From positions 5,332,001 through 5,396,000 of the forward strand of contig NZ_CP012201.1 in the NCBI RefSeq assembly GCF_001191005.1: 64,000 nt of DNA. Direction: 5' to 3'. Source of the stretch: Massilia sp. NR 4-1. Lineage in GTDB: Bacteria > Pseudomonadota > Gammaproteobacteria > Burkholderiales > Burkholderiaceae_D. This document shows positions 23,131-30,775 of the stretch, piece by piece; the stretch's first letter is position 1, and every line of letters starts with the position of its first letter. A program made the translations under genes and the position numbers. The notes under the pieces are model-generated. The model ran no database searches and was not told the DNA's origin. It worked only from the letters and a program-made list of their open reading frames with translations.

Positions 23131-23664
23131 ATGCGAATCCAGGAACAGACTTTCGCGGCCGCGCAGGCGGGCGACCCGGCGGCACTGGCGTGCCTGCTGG
23201 CCCAGCTGCGTCCCGATATCCGCCGCTATGCCGCCTACCAGTGCCAGCGCTCGTCGGCGGTGGACGATGTGGTGCAGGAAACGCTCATCATCCTGTACCG
23301 TAAGATCGGCACCGTGCGCAGCGTGACGGCCTTGGGCGCCTGGCTGCTCAGGATCGTCATGCGCCTGTGCGTGCTGCCTGCCCTGATGTTCATGCGGAAT
23401 ATGGAGGATCTCGGCGGCGTGGAGGATTCCGCCCGTTTTGCAAAGATGCCGGTCGACGAGCTGCGCATCGATCTGGTACAGGCGCTGGAGTCCTTGCCGG
23501 CGCCCCATCGCGACATCATCCTGCTGCGCGACGTGCAGGAAATGACCATCGCCGAAATCGCCGGTCATCTGGGCCTGACGCGCGAGGCTGCGAAGAGCCG
23601 TCTGCACCGGGCACGTGCCATGGTCCGGGAATATCTGCACGCCGTCCCTGTCAACCAAGCCTAG
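23131..23664 (+). CDS. ECF-type RNA polymerase sigma factor
   Basis: The protein has 177 residues. The sigma2 region (DPAALACLLAQLRPDIRRYA, then DDVVQETLIILYRKI) and sigma4 region (LPAPHRDIILLRDVQEMTIAEIAGHLGLTREAAKSRLHRAR) are both present. It lacks the long C-terminal SnoaL-like domain of ECF41 sigma factors. No anti-sigma gene is adjacent; instead an AhpD-like gene follows after 11 bases. A candidate ribosome site is the GAGGGGG stretch ending about nine bases before the ATG. Confidence 0.9.
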   Translation: MRIQEQTFAAAQAGDPAALACLLAQLRPDIRRYAAYQCQRSSAVDDVVQETLIILYRKIGTVRSVTALGAWLLRIVMRLCVLPALMFMRNMEDLGGVEDSARFAKMPVDELRIDLVQALESLPAPHRDIILLRDVQEMTIAEIAGHLGLTREAAKSRLHRARAMVREYLHAVPVNQA

Positions 23665-23675
23665 GAAGGGAAGTC

Positions 23676-24044
23676 ATGTCCGCCTATCAGCATCCTGAAG
23701 ACCTGTCTCTCGCCAAAGAACTGGCAGCGCTGGCGCCGCCGGAAGCGCAAGCCTTCCTCGGCCTGAAGGCGGCCGCCGAACGCAGCGGCGGCGCCATCCC
23801 GGCCAAATACCGCGAGCTGATTTCCATCGCGGTCGCGCTGACCACGCAGTGCGCCTACTGTATCGACGTGCATACCCGGCATGCGGCGGCGGCGGGGGCG
23901 ACGCGGGAAGAACTGGCGGAAACGGCATTCATCGCCTCCGCCCTGCGCGCCGGCGCCGCCGTCGGCCATGGCCTGCTCGCCTTGCGGCTGTTTGACGCGG
24001 CTGCGCAGGCACGAGAGCCTGCTGCGCGGAGCGAGGCTGTCTAA
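23676..24044 (+). CDS. Carboxymuconolactone decarboxylase/AhpD-like protein
   Basis: The protein has 122 residues of the AhpD-like alkylhydroperoxidase fold. The redox pair C59-x-x-C62 and H66 lie in CAYCIDVHTRHA, typical of peroxidase-type rather than decarboxylase members. GGAAGGGAAG precedes the ATG. It forms an operon with the upstream sigma factor, suggesting it is either the effector or the redox sensor of that system. Its stop overlaps the convergent MarR gene by four bases. Confidence 0.87.
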   Translation: MSAYQHPEDLSLAKELAALAPPEAQAFLGLKAAAERSGGAIPAKYRELISIAVALTTQCAYCIDVHTRHAAAAGATREELAETAFIASALRAGAAVGHGLLALRLFDAAAQAREPAARSEAV

Positions 24045-24571
24045 GCCTGGCTATTTCCGCCGTCACCGGCCGGTTCCAGCACCGCCAGCAGGCGCGCCAG
24101 GCTGGCGTCAAGCGCGGCCAGTTCGCCGGTGCTGTGCGGCGCCAGGATATTGCGCTCGTTGTCCACATGGGCCGCCACTGCGCGGTCGATCAGGGCCAGG
24201 CCTTCTCCCGTCAGCTGCACCAGGATGCTGCGCGCATCTCCGGGATTGGCCAGGCGCTGCACCAGGCCGCGCGTCTCCAGCCCTTTCAGGCGGTGGGTCA
24301 TGGTGCCGGAGGTGATCATCAGCGCTGAGAACAGGTGGGTCGGCGCCAGGCAGTAGGGTGCGCCCGAGCGGCGCAAGGTCGCCAGCACATCGAATTCCCA
24401 GCTGCTCATGCCGTAGGCTTCGAACACTTCGTCGAGCCGGCGCTGCACCAGCGCCGCGCAGCGCTTCAAGCGGCCGATCGTGCCCATGGGCGCCACGTCC
24501 AGTTCCGGACGCTCGCGGTGCCATTGTTCGAGTATCTTGTCGACCGCATCGGCCTGCCGTTTCCGCACCAT
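24041..24571 (-). CDS. MarR-family transcriptional regulator
   Basis: The protein has 176 residues. The winged helix spans about 55-125 (LAPTHLFSALMITSGTMTHRLKGLETRGLVQRL, then wing DARSILVQLT). Helices at both ends form the dimer interface. It is divergent from an EamA exporter. The 80-base gap holds two palindromes of the same type, so it very probably represses itself and the exporter. The inducing compound is unknown. Confidence 0.92.
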   Translation of the reverse strand: MVRKRQADAVDKILEQWHRERPELDVAPMGTIGRLKRCAALVQRRLDEVFEAYGMSSWEFDVLATLRRSGAPYCLAPTHLFSALMITSGTMTHRLKGLETRGLVQRLANPGDARSILVQLTGEGLALIDRAVAAHVDNERNILAPHSTGELAALDASLARLLAVLEPAGDGGNSQA

Positions 24572-24589
24572 CGGATTTGCTCCAAATTT

Positions 24590-24605
24590 ATCTTGATCTC
24601 AAGAT
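24590..24605. promoter_or_regulatory. MarR-type operator 1
   Basis: ATCTTGATCTCAAGAT has perfect 7-base arms around a 2-base centre. It lies 19 bases before the MarR start and shares its ATCTT...AAGAT core with the second palindrome 33 bases away. Confidence 0.7.
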
Positions 24606-24620
24606 TATAAGCTGGAATAA

Positions 24621-24640
24621 TTATCTTGAATTGAAGATAA
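24621..24640. promoter_or_regulatory. MarR-type operator 2
   Basis: TTATCTTGAATTGAAGATAA carries the same ATCTT...AAGAT core as operator 1. The centres are 33 bases apart, about three helical turns, so two dimers could bind the same DNA face. It ends just before the exporter's ribosome site. Confidence 0.7.
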
Positions 24641-24652
24641 ATGGAGGGCATG

Positions 24653-25534
24653 ATGCCACGCATATCCTGGGGTAACGTCTTGCTGACCGCGCTGGCGCCG
24701 GTCATCTGGGGTTCGACCTATATCGTCACCACCACCTTTTTGCCGCCGGACCGGCCGTTCACGGCGGCCCTGCTGCGCTGCCTGCCCGCCGGCCTGTTAC
24801 TGAGCCTGTTCGTGCGGCGCCTGCCGGCGCGGCGCGACTGGGGCCGGCTGGCCGTGCTGGCGGCGCTGAATATCGGCTGCTTCCAGGCCTTGCTGTTCAT
24901 CGCCGCCTACCGTCTGCCGGGCGGTGTGGCGGCGGTGGTCGGCGCCATCCAGCCCTTGCTGGTGATGGGCATGGCCTGGTCGGTGGATGGCGCGCGGCCC
25001 GGGCGGGTCGCGGTCTGGGCCGGCGTGCTGGGCGTGTTCGGCATGGCGGCCTTGCTGCTGACGCCGGGCGCCGCCTGGGATGCGCTGGGTATCGCCGCCG
25101 CGCTGGCGGGAGCGGCCTGCATGGCGGCCGGCACCTATCTGGCGCGCCGCTGGCGTCCCGACGTGCCGGTGCTGGCTTTCACCGGCTGGCAGTTGCTGGC
25201 GGGCGGCGCGATGCTGCTGCCCCTGGCGCTGCTGGCCGATCCGCCGCTGCCGGCGTTGGGCAGCGGCGCGGTGATGGGCTATGCCTACCTGTCGCTGGCC
25301 GGCGCCCTGGTGGCTTACGCCCTGTGGTTCCGCGGCATTGCCCGCCTGTCGCCGGTGGCCGTGTCCTCGCTTGGCCTGCTCAGCCCTCTGACCGCCGTGA
25401 TCCTGGGCTGGGCCTTGCTGGGACAGAGCATGCGCGGCTGGTCGCTACTAGGATTGGTGACAGTATTCGGCAGCGTGCTGGCCGTACAATGGGCGCAGGC
25501 TGCCCCACCGCCACCACAACCACAACGTGTTTAG
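24653..25534 (+). CDS. EamA/DMT family exporter under MarR control
   Basis: The protein has 293 residues and ten predicted transmembrane segments in two EamA repeats (APVIWGSTYIVTT at the start, SLAGALVAYALWFRGIARLSPVAV in the second). It is divergent from marR with twin palindromes between, which suggests an inducible efflux pump for a small molecule. ATGs at 24641, 24650 and 24653 are in frame; GGAGGG at 24643-24648 favours the last. Confidence 0.87.
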   Translation: MPRISWGNVLLTALAPVIWGSTYIVTTTFLPPDRPFTAALLRCLPAGLLLSLFVRRLPARRDWGRLAVLAALNIGCFQALLFIAAYRLPGGVAAVVGAIQPLLVMGMAWSVDGARPGRVAVWAGVLGVFGMAALLLTPGAAWDALGIAAALAGAACMAAGTYLARRWRPDVPVLAFTGWQLLAGGAMLLPLALLADPPLPALGSGAVMGYAYLSLAGALVAYALWFRGIARLSPVAVSSLGLLSPLTAVILGWALLGQSMRGWSLLGLVTVFGSVLAVQWAQAAPPPPQPQRV

Positions 25535-25543
25535 GAGTTTGAT

Positions 25544-26161
25544 GTGTACGACAATATTAAAAAACTGATTGAATCCCGCACCTCGGTCAACAACTTCGAC
25601 AGCAGCCGCACGCTGAACGACCAGCAGCTTGCGGAGCTGGTGCGCCTGGCCACGCTGGCGCCATCGGCCTACAACTTCCAGAACTGGAAATTCGTCGCCG
25701 TGCGTTCGCCGCAGGCCAAGGAGCGTCTGCTGTCCGTCGCCTATGGCCAGAAAAAAGTGGTGGAAGCTGCCGTCACCTTCATCGTCTGCGGCACGCTGGC
25801 CGCGCATGAGGGACTGGCCGGCGCGCTCCAGCCATCGCTCGACGCCGGCATCATCAATGCCTCGATGCTGCAAAGCTGGGTGGGGATGGCGCAAGGCGCG
25901 CACCACGACAATCCGCAACTGCAGCGCGACGAAGCGATCCGCTCCGCCTCGCTGGCGGCCATGACGCTGATCCTGGCGGCGGAAGGCATGGGCCTGGCCA
26001 CCTGCCCGATGGGCGGTTTCGACCGGGACGGCGTGGCGCGCGAATTCGGCCTCTCCGAGCGCGATGTGCCGGTGATGCTGGTGACGGTGGGCTACGCCGC
26101 GCCGGAGAATTGGCCGCAAAAGCCGCGCAAGCCGCTGGCCGAAGTGATGGAGTTTGCCTGA
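25544..26161 (+). CDS. Nitroreductase family protein
   Basis: The protein has 205 residues of the FMN-dependent nitroreductase fold. RTSVNNF near the N-terminus and ATLAPSAYNFQNWKFVAV carry the FMN phosphate and substrate-side contacts; EGMGLATCPMGGFD is the second FMN segment. The start is a GTG with TAGGAG seven bases upstream; the overlapping ATG two bases earlier is out of frame. It lies nine bases after the EamA gene and may be co-transcribed with it. Confidence 0.87.
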   Translation: MYDNIKKLIESRTSVNNFDSSRTLNDQQLAELVRLATLAPSAYNFQNWKFVAVRSPQAKERLLSVAYGQKKVVEAAVTFIVCGTLAAHEGLAGALQPSLDAGIINASMLQSWVGMAQGAHHDNPQLQRDEAIRSASLAAMTLILAAEGMGLATCPMGGFDRDGVAREFGLSERDVPVMLVTVGYAAPENWPQKPRKPLAEVMEFA

Positions 26162-26168
26162 AGTGAAA

Positions 26169-26192
26169 AGGCCACGGCGGATGCCGTGGCCT
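26169..26192 (-). terminator. Terminator-like hairpin between convergent genes
   Basis: A perfect 10-bp stem (AGGCCACGGC / GCCGTGGCCT) encloses a four-base loop. On the minus strand it is followed by four T, so it best serves the DUF3297 gene; it may also stop the nitroreductase transcript. Confidence 0.7.
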
Positions 26193-26232
26193 GAATGGAG
26201 AGGCCGGAGAGCGCGTGCGCGCCGGCCCGGGA

Positions 26233-26481
26233 TTAACGGTAGAAGGCTTCGACCTTGCCCTTCAGCTTGATCAGCATGGGGCGGCCCTTGCGGTCCAGGG
26301 TTTTACCGGCTGGCACCTTGATCCAGCCTTCGCTGACGCAGTATTCCTCGACGTCGAAGCGCTCTTTGTCATTGAATTTGATGCCGATATCGAACTCGAA
26401 CACGGCCGCGACATGGTGCGGGCTGCGAGGGTCGACGGACAGGTGATCGGGCAGTGGGGGGCGGGTAGTAGTATCGTTCAT
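26233..26481 (-). CDS. DUF3297 family protein
   Basis: The protein has 82 residues and matches the small DUF3297 family throughout (PPLPDHLSVDPRSPHH, FEFDIGIKFNDKER, VEEYCVSEGWIKVPAGKTLDR). The function is unknown. It is soluble, has no signal peptide and is widespread in proteobacteria. It is cut off from the nitroreductase gene by a strong hairpin. Confidence 0.88.
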   Translation of the reverse strand: MNDTTTRPPLPDHLSVDPRSPHHVAAVFEFDIGIKFNDKERFDVEEYCVSEGWIKVPAGKTLDRKGRPMLIKLKGKVEAFYR

Positions 26482-26596
26482 GGCCGAAATTATCCGCCAG
26501 AACGCGTTCCAGCACAACGCCCCGCTGCCGATGGTTGTGGACAAATCACCAATCTTTTCATAGACTTGCCCTTCAAAAAACACAGGAGGCAGGCGC

Positions 26597-27436
26597 ATGA
26601 CGGCAAGACGCAAGGTTCTGGCAGCAATGGCGGCAACGGTGGCAGCGGCGGCATTCAGCCCGCTGCGGGCGGCGGAGGCATTCAGCAAGGCGGCCCCGCT
26701 CTCCATCGGCGACACTTTCACCATCGATTCCCGCCATCTGGGCGAAACCCGCCGCATCAATGTGTATATGGCGCGCGGCTGGAACGACGCGCCCGACGCG
26801 CCGCTGCCGGTGCTGTATATGCCGGACGGCGGCCTGGCCGAGGACTTCCTGCACGTGGCCGGCCTGCTGCAGGTATCGGTGGCCAACGGCACCATGCGCT
26901 CCTTCATGCTGGTCGGCATAGAAAACACCCAGCGCCGCCGCGACCTGACCGGTCCCACCGAGGTTGCCGAAGACCGCAAGATCGCCCCCGTGGTGGGCGG
27001 TTCGGCGGCCTACCGCGCCTTCATCCGCGAAGAGCTGATGCCGCAGGTGAAGGCGCGCTACCGCACCACGCCGGAAAGCGCCATCATGGGCGAATCGCTG
27101 GCCGGCCTGTTCGTGATGGAGACCTTCCTGCAGGAGCCGCAGCTGTTCGACACCTATATCGCCATTGATCCGAGCCTATGGTGGAACAAGCGCCAGCTGC
27201 TGCAACAGGCCGGCGCCAGGCTGCGTGCCCACCAGCGTCTCGACAAGACCCTGTATGTGGCGGCCAGCGGCGAAAAAGGCATGCCGGAGCTGGCGCAGCA
27301 ATTGGAGGCGGCGCTGGCCGGCAGCAAGGTCGAGGGCCTGCGCTGGCAATTGGCGCCCTTGCCGGACGAGACGCATCTGACGGTCTACCATCCGGCCGCG
27401 CTGCGCGCCTTCCGCAGTGCGTTCAAGCCCGGATAA
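26597..27436 (+). CDS. Secreted alpha/beta-hydrolase of the putative esterase family (Fes/YbbA-like)
   Basis: The protein has 279 residues with an N-terminal signal that resembles a Tat or Sec leader (MTARRKVLAAMAATVAAAAF). The nucleophile elbow is GESLAG, and DPSLWWN follows, as in siderophore esterases and related D-family esterases. The catalytic His probably lies in DETHLTV. No siderophore genes are nearby, so the substrate is open. AGGAGG lies a few bases before the start. Confidence 0.85.
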   Translation: MTARRKVLAAMAATVAAAAFSPLRAAEAFSKAAPLSIGDTFTIDSRHLGETRRINVYMARGWNDAPDAPLPVLYMPDGGLAEDFLHVAGLLQVSVANGTMRSFMLVGIENTQRRRDLTGPTEVAEDRKIAPVVGGSAAYRAFIREELMPQVKARYRTTPESAIMGESLAGLFVMETFLQEPQLFDTYIAIDPSLWWNKRQLLQQAGARLRAHQRLDKTLYVAASGEKGMPELAQQLEAALAGSKVEGLRWQLAPLPDETHLTVYHPAALRAFRSAFKPG

Positions 27437-27437
27437 G

Positions 27438-28517
27438 ATGAAAATCGACTCGCTCCAGCTGCTGCGCGCCGTGGCCGCGCTGCTGGTGGTGCTGAACCAT
27501 GCCCTGTTTACGATCAAGCGCAAGGCCGGTGTCGACACAGTGGATATGGCGCAGGCTGCAGCGCTGGGTAAGCTGGGCGTGGAGCTGTTCTTTATGATCA
27601 GCGGCTATATCATGGTGATCTCGACGCGCGACCGCAGCGCGCCCGGCGCGCAGCCGCTGGCATTTTTCTGGCGCCGCTGTATCCGCGTTGTGCCGCTGTA
27701 TTGGCTGGCGACGCTGATCTATGCGCTGAAGCTGGCGGTGAGCGGCGAACCGCCGTCGCTGGCCGCCATGTTCAAATCGCTGCTGTTCATCCCTTACGAG
27801 AACGCCAAGGGCTATTGGCATCCCGTCTATGGCCTGGGCTGGACGCTGAATTATGAAATGCTCTTCTATGCCCTGTTCGCCCTCGCTCTCACGCAGAAGC
27901 TGGCGCGCGGCGTTGCCGGCTTGCTGCTCTTGATGGGCGCTGCGGTGGGGGCTGGGCTGTGGCTGAATCCGGCGCCGGGCAGCGGCCATGAACAGCTGCT
28001 GGCATTCTGGTGCGCCCCGATCCTGCTGTGCTTCTGCGCCGGGATGGCGCTGGGCTGGTGGCGCTTGGCACTGGGGCAGCGGGTATGGCGGCTCCGCTTC
28101 CAGGTCCAGGCGGCGCTGGCGCTGGGTTTTATCCTTGCCTACTGCTTCGGCATCCAGCAGTGGCAAGGGGCGCAGCTTTTCTCGCCGCTGGCTGCGCTGG
28201 GGGCGATGGGCGTTTGCGGCCTGGCCGCGGAGCCGCCGTCTGGCGCCGGCCGCGCATCCAGCCTGCGGCGCGGCGTCGTCTTGCTGGGCGGCGCGTCCTA
28301 TAGCCTGTACCTGACGCACAGTTTCGTGCTGGGACCGGCCGGCCGCGCCTGGGGACTCGCCGCCTGGCACGGCGGGACAGCGGCGTTCCTGGCGCTGACG
28401 CTGGTACTTACCGTGCTGCTTGCTTTGGCGGTATATCGCTGGCTGGAACAACCCCTGCAAGCGTTCCTGCTGCGCCGCCTGCCGGCGCCGGCAGCACTGC
28501 CAGCGCAACCTGGCTAG
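27438..28517 (+). CDS. Acyltransferase 3 family membrane protein
   Basis: The protein has 359 residues and about ten transmembrane segments. The family start (DSLQLLRAVAALLVVLNHALF) and GVELFFMISGYIMV are typical of OafA-like O-acyltransferases that modify surface polysaccharides or lipids. It follows the esterase by one base and may form an operon with it. Its last 110 bases overlap the 3' end of the opposite-strand hydrolase. Confidence 0.88.
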   Translation: MKIDSLQLLRAVAALLVVLNHALFTIKRKAGVDTVDMAQAAALGKLGVELFFMISGYIMVISTRDRSAPGAQPLAFFWRRCIRVVPLYWLATLIYALKLAVSGEPPSLAAMFKSLLFIPYENAKGYWHPVYGLGWTLNYEMLFYALFALALTQKLARGVAGLLLLMGAAVGAGLWLNPAPGSGHEQLLAFWCAPILLCFCAGMALGWWRLALGQRVWRLRFQVQAALALGFILAYCFGIQQWQGAQLFSPLAALGAMGVCGLAAEPPSGAGRASSLRRGVVLLGGASYSLYLTHSFVLGPAGRAWGLAAWHGGTAAFLALTLVLTVLLALAVYRWLEQPLQAFLLRRLPAPAALPAQPG

Positions 28518-29379
28518 GCGCGGCCGGCCTTGTGCCGGCTTGCTCCGCGGCCTGGGCAAATTGCGCCGAGAGGAATTGCGCGATCTTGCGCTGCGTGATT
28601 TCCAGATAGGGAATATTCATGTGATCGGTGCCGGGCACGATCTCGTCCAGATGCAGGCGGTTCAGGCGCGTTACCAGTTCATCGGTGTGCGAGTGCGGCA
28701 CCACGTCGTCGCTGGCGGCGCGCAGCACATAGGTCGGCGCGGTCAGGCGCTCGGCATGCTTGACCGATTCGAAGCGGTGCTTGAGCACCATCCCGATCGG
28801 CATGGCGCGGAAGCGGCGCCGCGCCAGCGCCAGGATCGAATCATAGGGCGTGATCAGCACGATGGAATGCACGGGCCTTTCCATCGCCACCTGCACCGCC
28901 ACGCCGGAGCCCAGGCTGCGGCCCACCACGGCCACGCGCGCCGCGTCGACATTGGCGCTTGCGCACAGCCAGTCGAACAGCATGCGCCCATCTTCCACCA
29001 TATGCTCTTCGCCCGGCTCGCCCTGCGACTCGCCGTAGCCGCGGTAATTCATGGCCAGCACCGCCATGCCGGGGAACAGGGTGCCGGCGTCGCGCGCCAC
29101 CCAGGACACTTCCTCCGAGCGGCCGCCGAAATAGATCACGGCGGGGTAGGGGCCGGGCTGGCGCGGCGTCATCAGCCAGCCGGCCAGCTTGGTGCCGTCG
29201 GCCGCGCGCAGCACCACGGCGCGCGTGCGGTGGCCGCTGCTGCGCGGGCTGGCCACCTCGCGCTTGACGTTGGGGTTGAACAGCAGTTTGCGCTGGCTGG
29301 CCGCCACCACGGCCGTCAGCCCGGCCCAGACAAAGCCCATCATGCCTGCGGCCGCCGCCATTTTCCTGGAGTTGTTCAT
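28408..29379 (-). CDS. Membrane-anchored alpha/beta hydrolase
   Basis: The protein has 323 residues. An N-terminal hydrophobic segment (MMGFVWAGLTAVVAASQ) is followed by an alpha/beta-hydrolase core with MNYRGYGES, the nucleophile elbow VVGRSLGSG, Asp in ASDDVVPH and His in GTDHMN. This resembles BEM46/YfhR-type hydrolases of unknown substrate. The last 50 or so residues are a Pro/Ala-rich tail, and its final 110 bases run antisense into the acyltransferase gene. This tail may have been created by loss of an earlier stop. Confidence 0.85.
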   Translation of the reverse strand: MNNSRKMAAAAGMMGFVWAGLTAVVAASQRKLLFNPNVKREVASPRSSGHRTRAVVLRAADGTKLAGWLMTPRQPGPYPAVIYFGGRSEEVSWVARDAGTLFPGMAVLAMNYRGYGESQGEPGEEHMVEDGRMLFDWLCASANVDAARVAVVGRSLGSGVAVQVAMERPVHSIVLITPYDSILALARRRFRAMPIGMVLKHRFESVKHAERLTAPTYVLRAASDDVVPHSHTDELVTRLNRLHLDEIVPGTDHMNIPYLEITQRKIAQFLSAQFAQAAEQAGTRPAAPSQVALAVLPAPAGGAAGTLAGVVPASDIPPKQAAR

Positions 29380-29458
29380 GTCTCCAGTGTAGCGAGAATC
29401 GCCGCCGCCTTGCGCACGGCAAGTGAGAAAAAGCCGGCGGCGGCAACAGCCCGCGGCT

Positions 29459-30523
29459 TCAGCGCGAAACGCCGTCCGTCACGGCCGCGGCCTGCACGCT
29501 GTTCGGCGCGCTGGTCAGGCGCTTGACCATGGCGTTCACGGCCACCATCTGCTGCCCCGATTTCAGCGCGTAATTGCTGTCGGTGTAGCCGAACCAATCC
29601 CAGCAACCATTCGGGTTGAATGGAATGTCGGACTTGTTCACCTGCGGATACAGCACGATGATGTTATTCGTGTCGGCCCAGGAGTTGTAGCTGGTCTTGC
29701 CGTAGAAATCGTCCTGCACGGACTCGGCGGACTGCAGGCAGCCATGGAAGGCCACATGCACCTTGCAGGCATTGCCGCTGCCGCTGCAGGCTTTTGGCAC
29801 GTAGGCAAACGCATCTTCGGCCATGCCGCTATCGGCCTTGGCGAATTCGCGCTGGTTGAACTTGATGATCTGGCCCGACAGGCTGCTGGCCGGCGGCCTG
29901 GTGCTGCCGTAGATGTGGCTGAAGATGGCGCCCGCCTGGTCGTATGCCTGCTGCTGCACGGTGCAGTGGCTGATATAGGGCGCGGCATTGTCGGCGCAGG
30001 GATTGCCGAAGGAGGGCGTCAGCAGCGCGTGACCGGCCGGCACATTGTTCACGTACTGGACATTCGATTTGTCCACGCCCACCTGTTTGAAGAAGGACAC
30101 GGTGGCGTTCACCGCCTGCTGATACACCACGGTGTCGCGCGTGCCGCTGAAGACATAGATGCGCGCCTTGTTCAGGCTCGTGAGCGGATCGATCTGGCCG
30201 GCGTCGGCGAAGCTGCGCGCGGCGGACGCCATCAAGGCCGGATTGGGCGGCACGAACGGCACCTGGCCCATGCAGATGGCGGCGTAGGCGAGGAAGCCGT
30301 TGGCGGCGCAGTAGTAAGGGCCGCCCGCCACCACGCCGGCGCCGACCACGGAATTGGAATAGGCGACCTGGTATTGCACCGCCATGAAAGCGCCGGACGA
30401 GAGGCCCGAAACGGAAGTGGCATTCTGGTCGGCGCCCAGCGCCGGCAAGGGCGGGCTGGCGTGAACCCAGGGCGCGGCGGCCAGCAGAATGGCGGAAGCG
30501 GCAAGCGAGGATGACAGTTTCAT
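29459..30523 (-). CDS. Secreted poly(3-hydroxybutyrate) depolymerase-type esterase
   Basis: The protein has 354 residues with a signal peptide (MKLSSSLAASAILLAAAPWVHA). The lipase box G40-L-S42-S-G44 carries the nucleophile; the later HVAFHGCLQS segment with conserved Cys is typical of the extracellular PHB depolymerase esterase family. NPNGCWDWFGYTD near the C-terminus is also typical. It would degrade polyhydroxybutyrate or oligomers outside the cell. No separate substrate-binding domain is visible. TAGGAG lies eight bases before the ATG; the longer upstream frame is not needed. Confidence 0.88.
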   Translation of the reverse strand: MKLSSSLAASAILLAAAPWVHASPPLPALGADQNATSVSGLSSGAFMAVQYQVAYSNSVVGAGVVAGGPYYCAANGFLAYAAICMGQVPFVPPNPALMASAARSFADAGQIDPLTSLNKARIYVFSGTRDTVVYQQAVNATVSFFKQVGVDKSNVQYVNNVPAGHALLTPSFGNPCADNAAPYISHCTVQQQAYDQAGAIFSHIYGSTRPPASSLSGQIIKFNQREFAKADSGMAEDAFAYVPKACSGSGNACKVHVAFHGCLQSAESVQDDFYGKTSYNSWADTNNIIVLYPQVNKSDIPFNPNGCWDWFGYTDSNYALKSGQQMVAVNAMVKRLTSAPNSVQAAAVTDGVSR

Positions 30524-30722
30524 CTTCGGACTCCTAAGTGGCGAACATCGGGGATGGACCGCCCGTGCACAGGGTTGCAGGGCGGGAGTTTGACGCGCTG
30601 CACAATCAGATGCACAGGCGATGATCCCACACAAAGCCGCAGCCAAGTATGCTTAAAAATTCGGAGTGGCGAAAATACAAATCACTTGCAGCACCGGCCT
30701 TTTCTGACCAGCATAAGGTCTT

Positions 30723-30758
30723 GCCCGGGACGGAAGGCCGCTGCTTCCGGCCCCGGGC
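30723..30758. terminator. Strong hairpin downstream of the CocE-family gene
   Basis: Outer arms GCCCGGG/CCCGGGC and inner arms GGAAG/CTTCC form a long stem just past the stop of the minus-strand hydrolase. There is no T-run on the exit side, so it may act as a 3' stabiliser or weak terminator. Confidence 0.45.
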
Positions 30759-30775
30759 CAGGGAGGAAAAACGGC

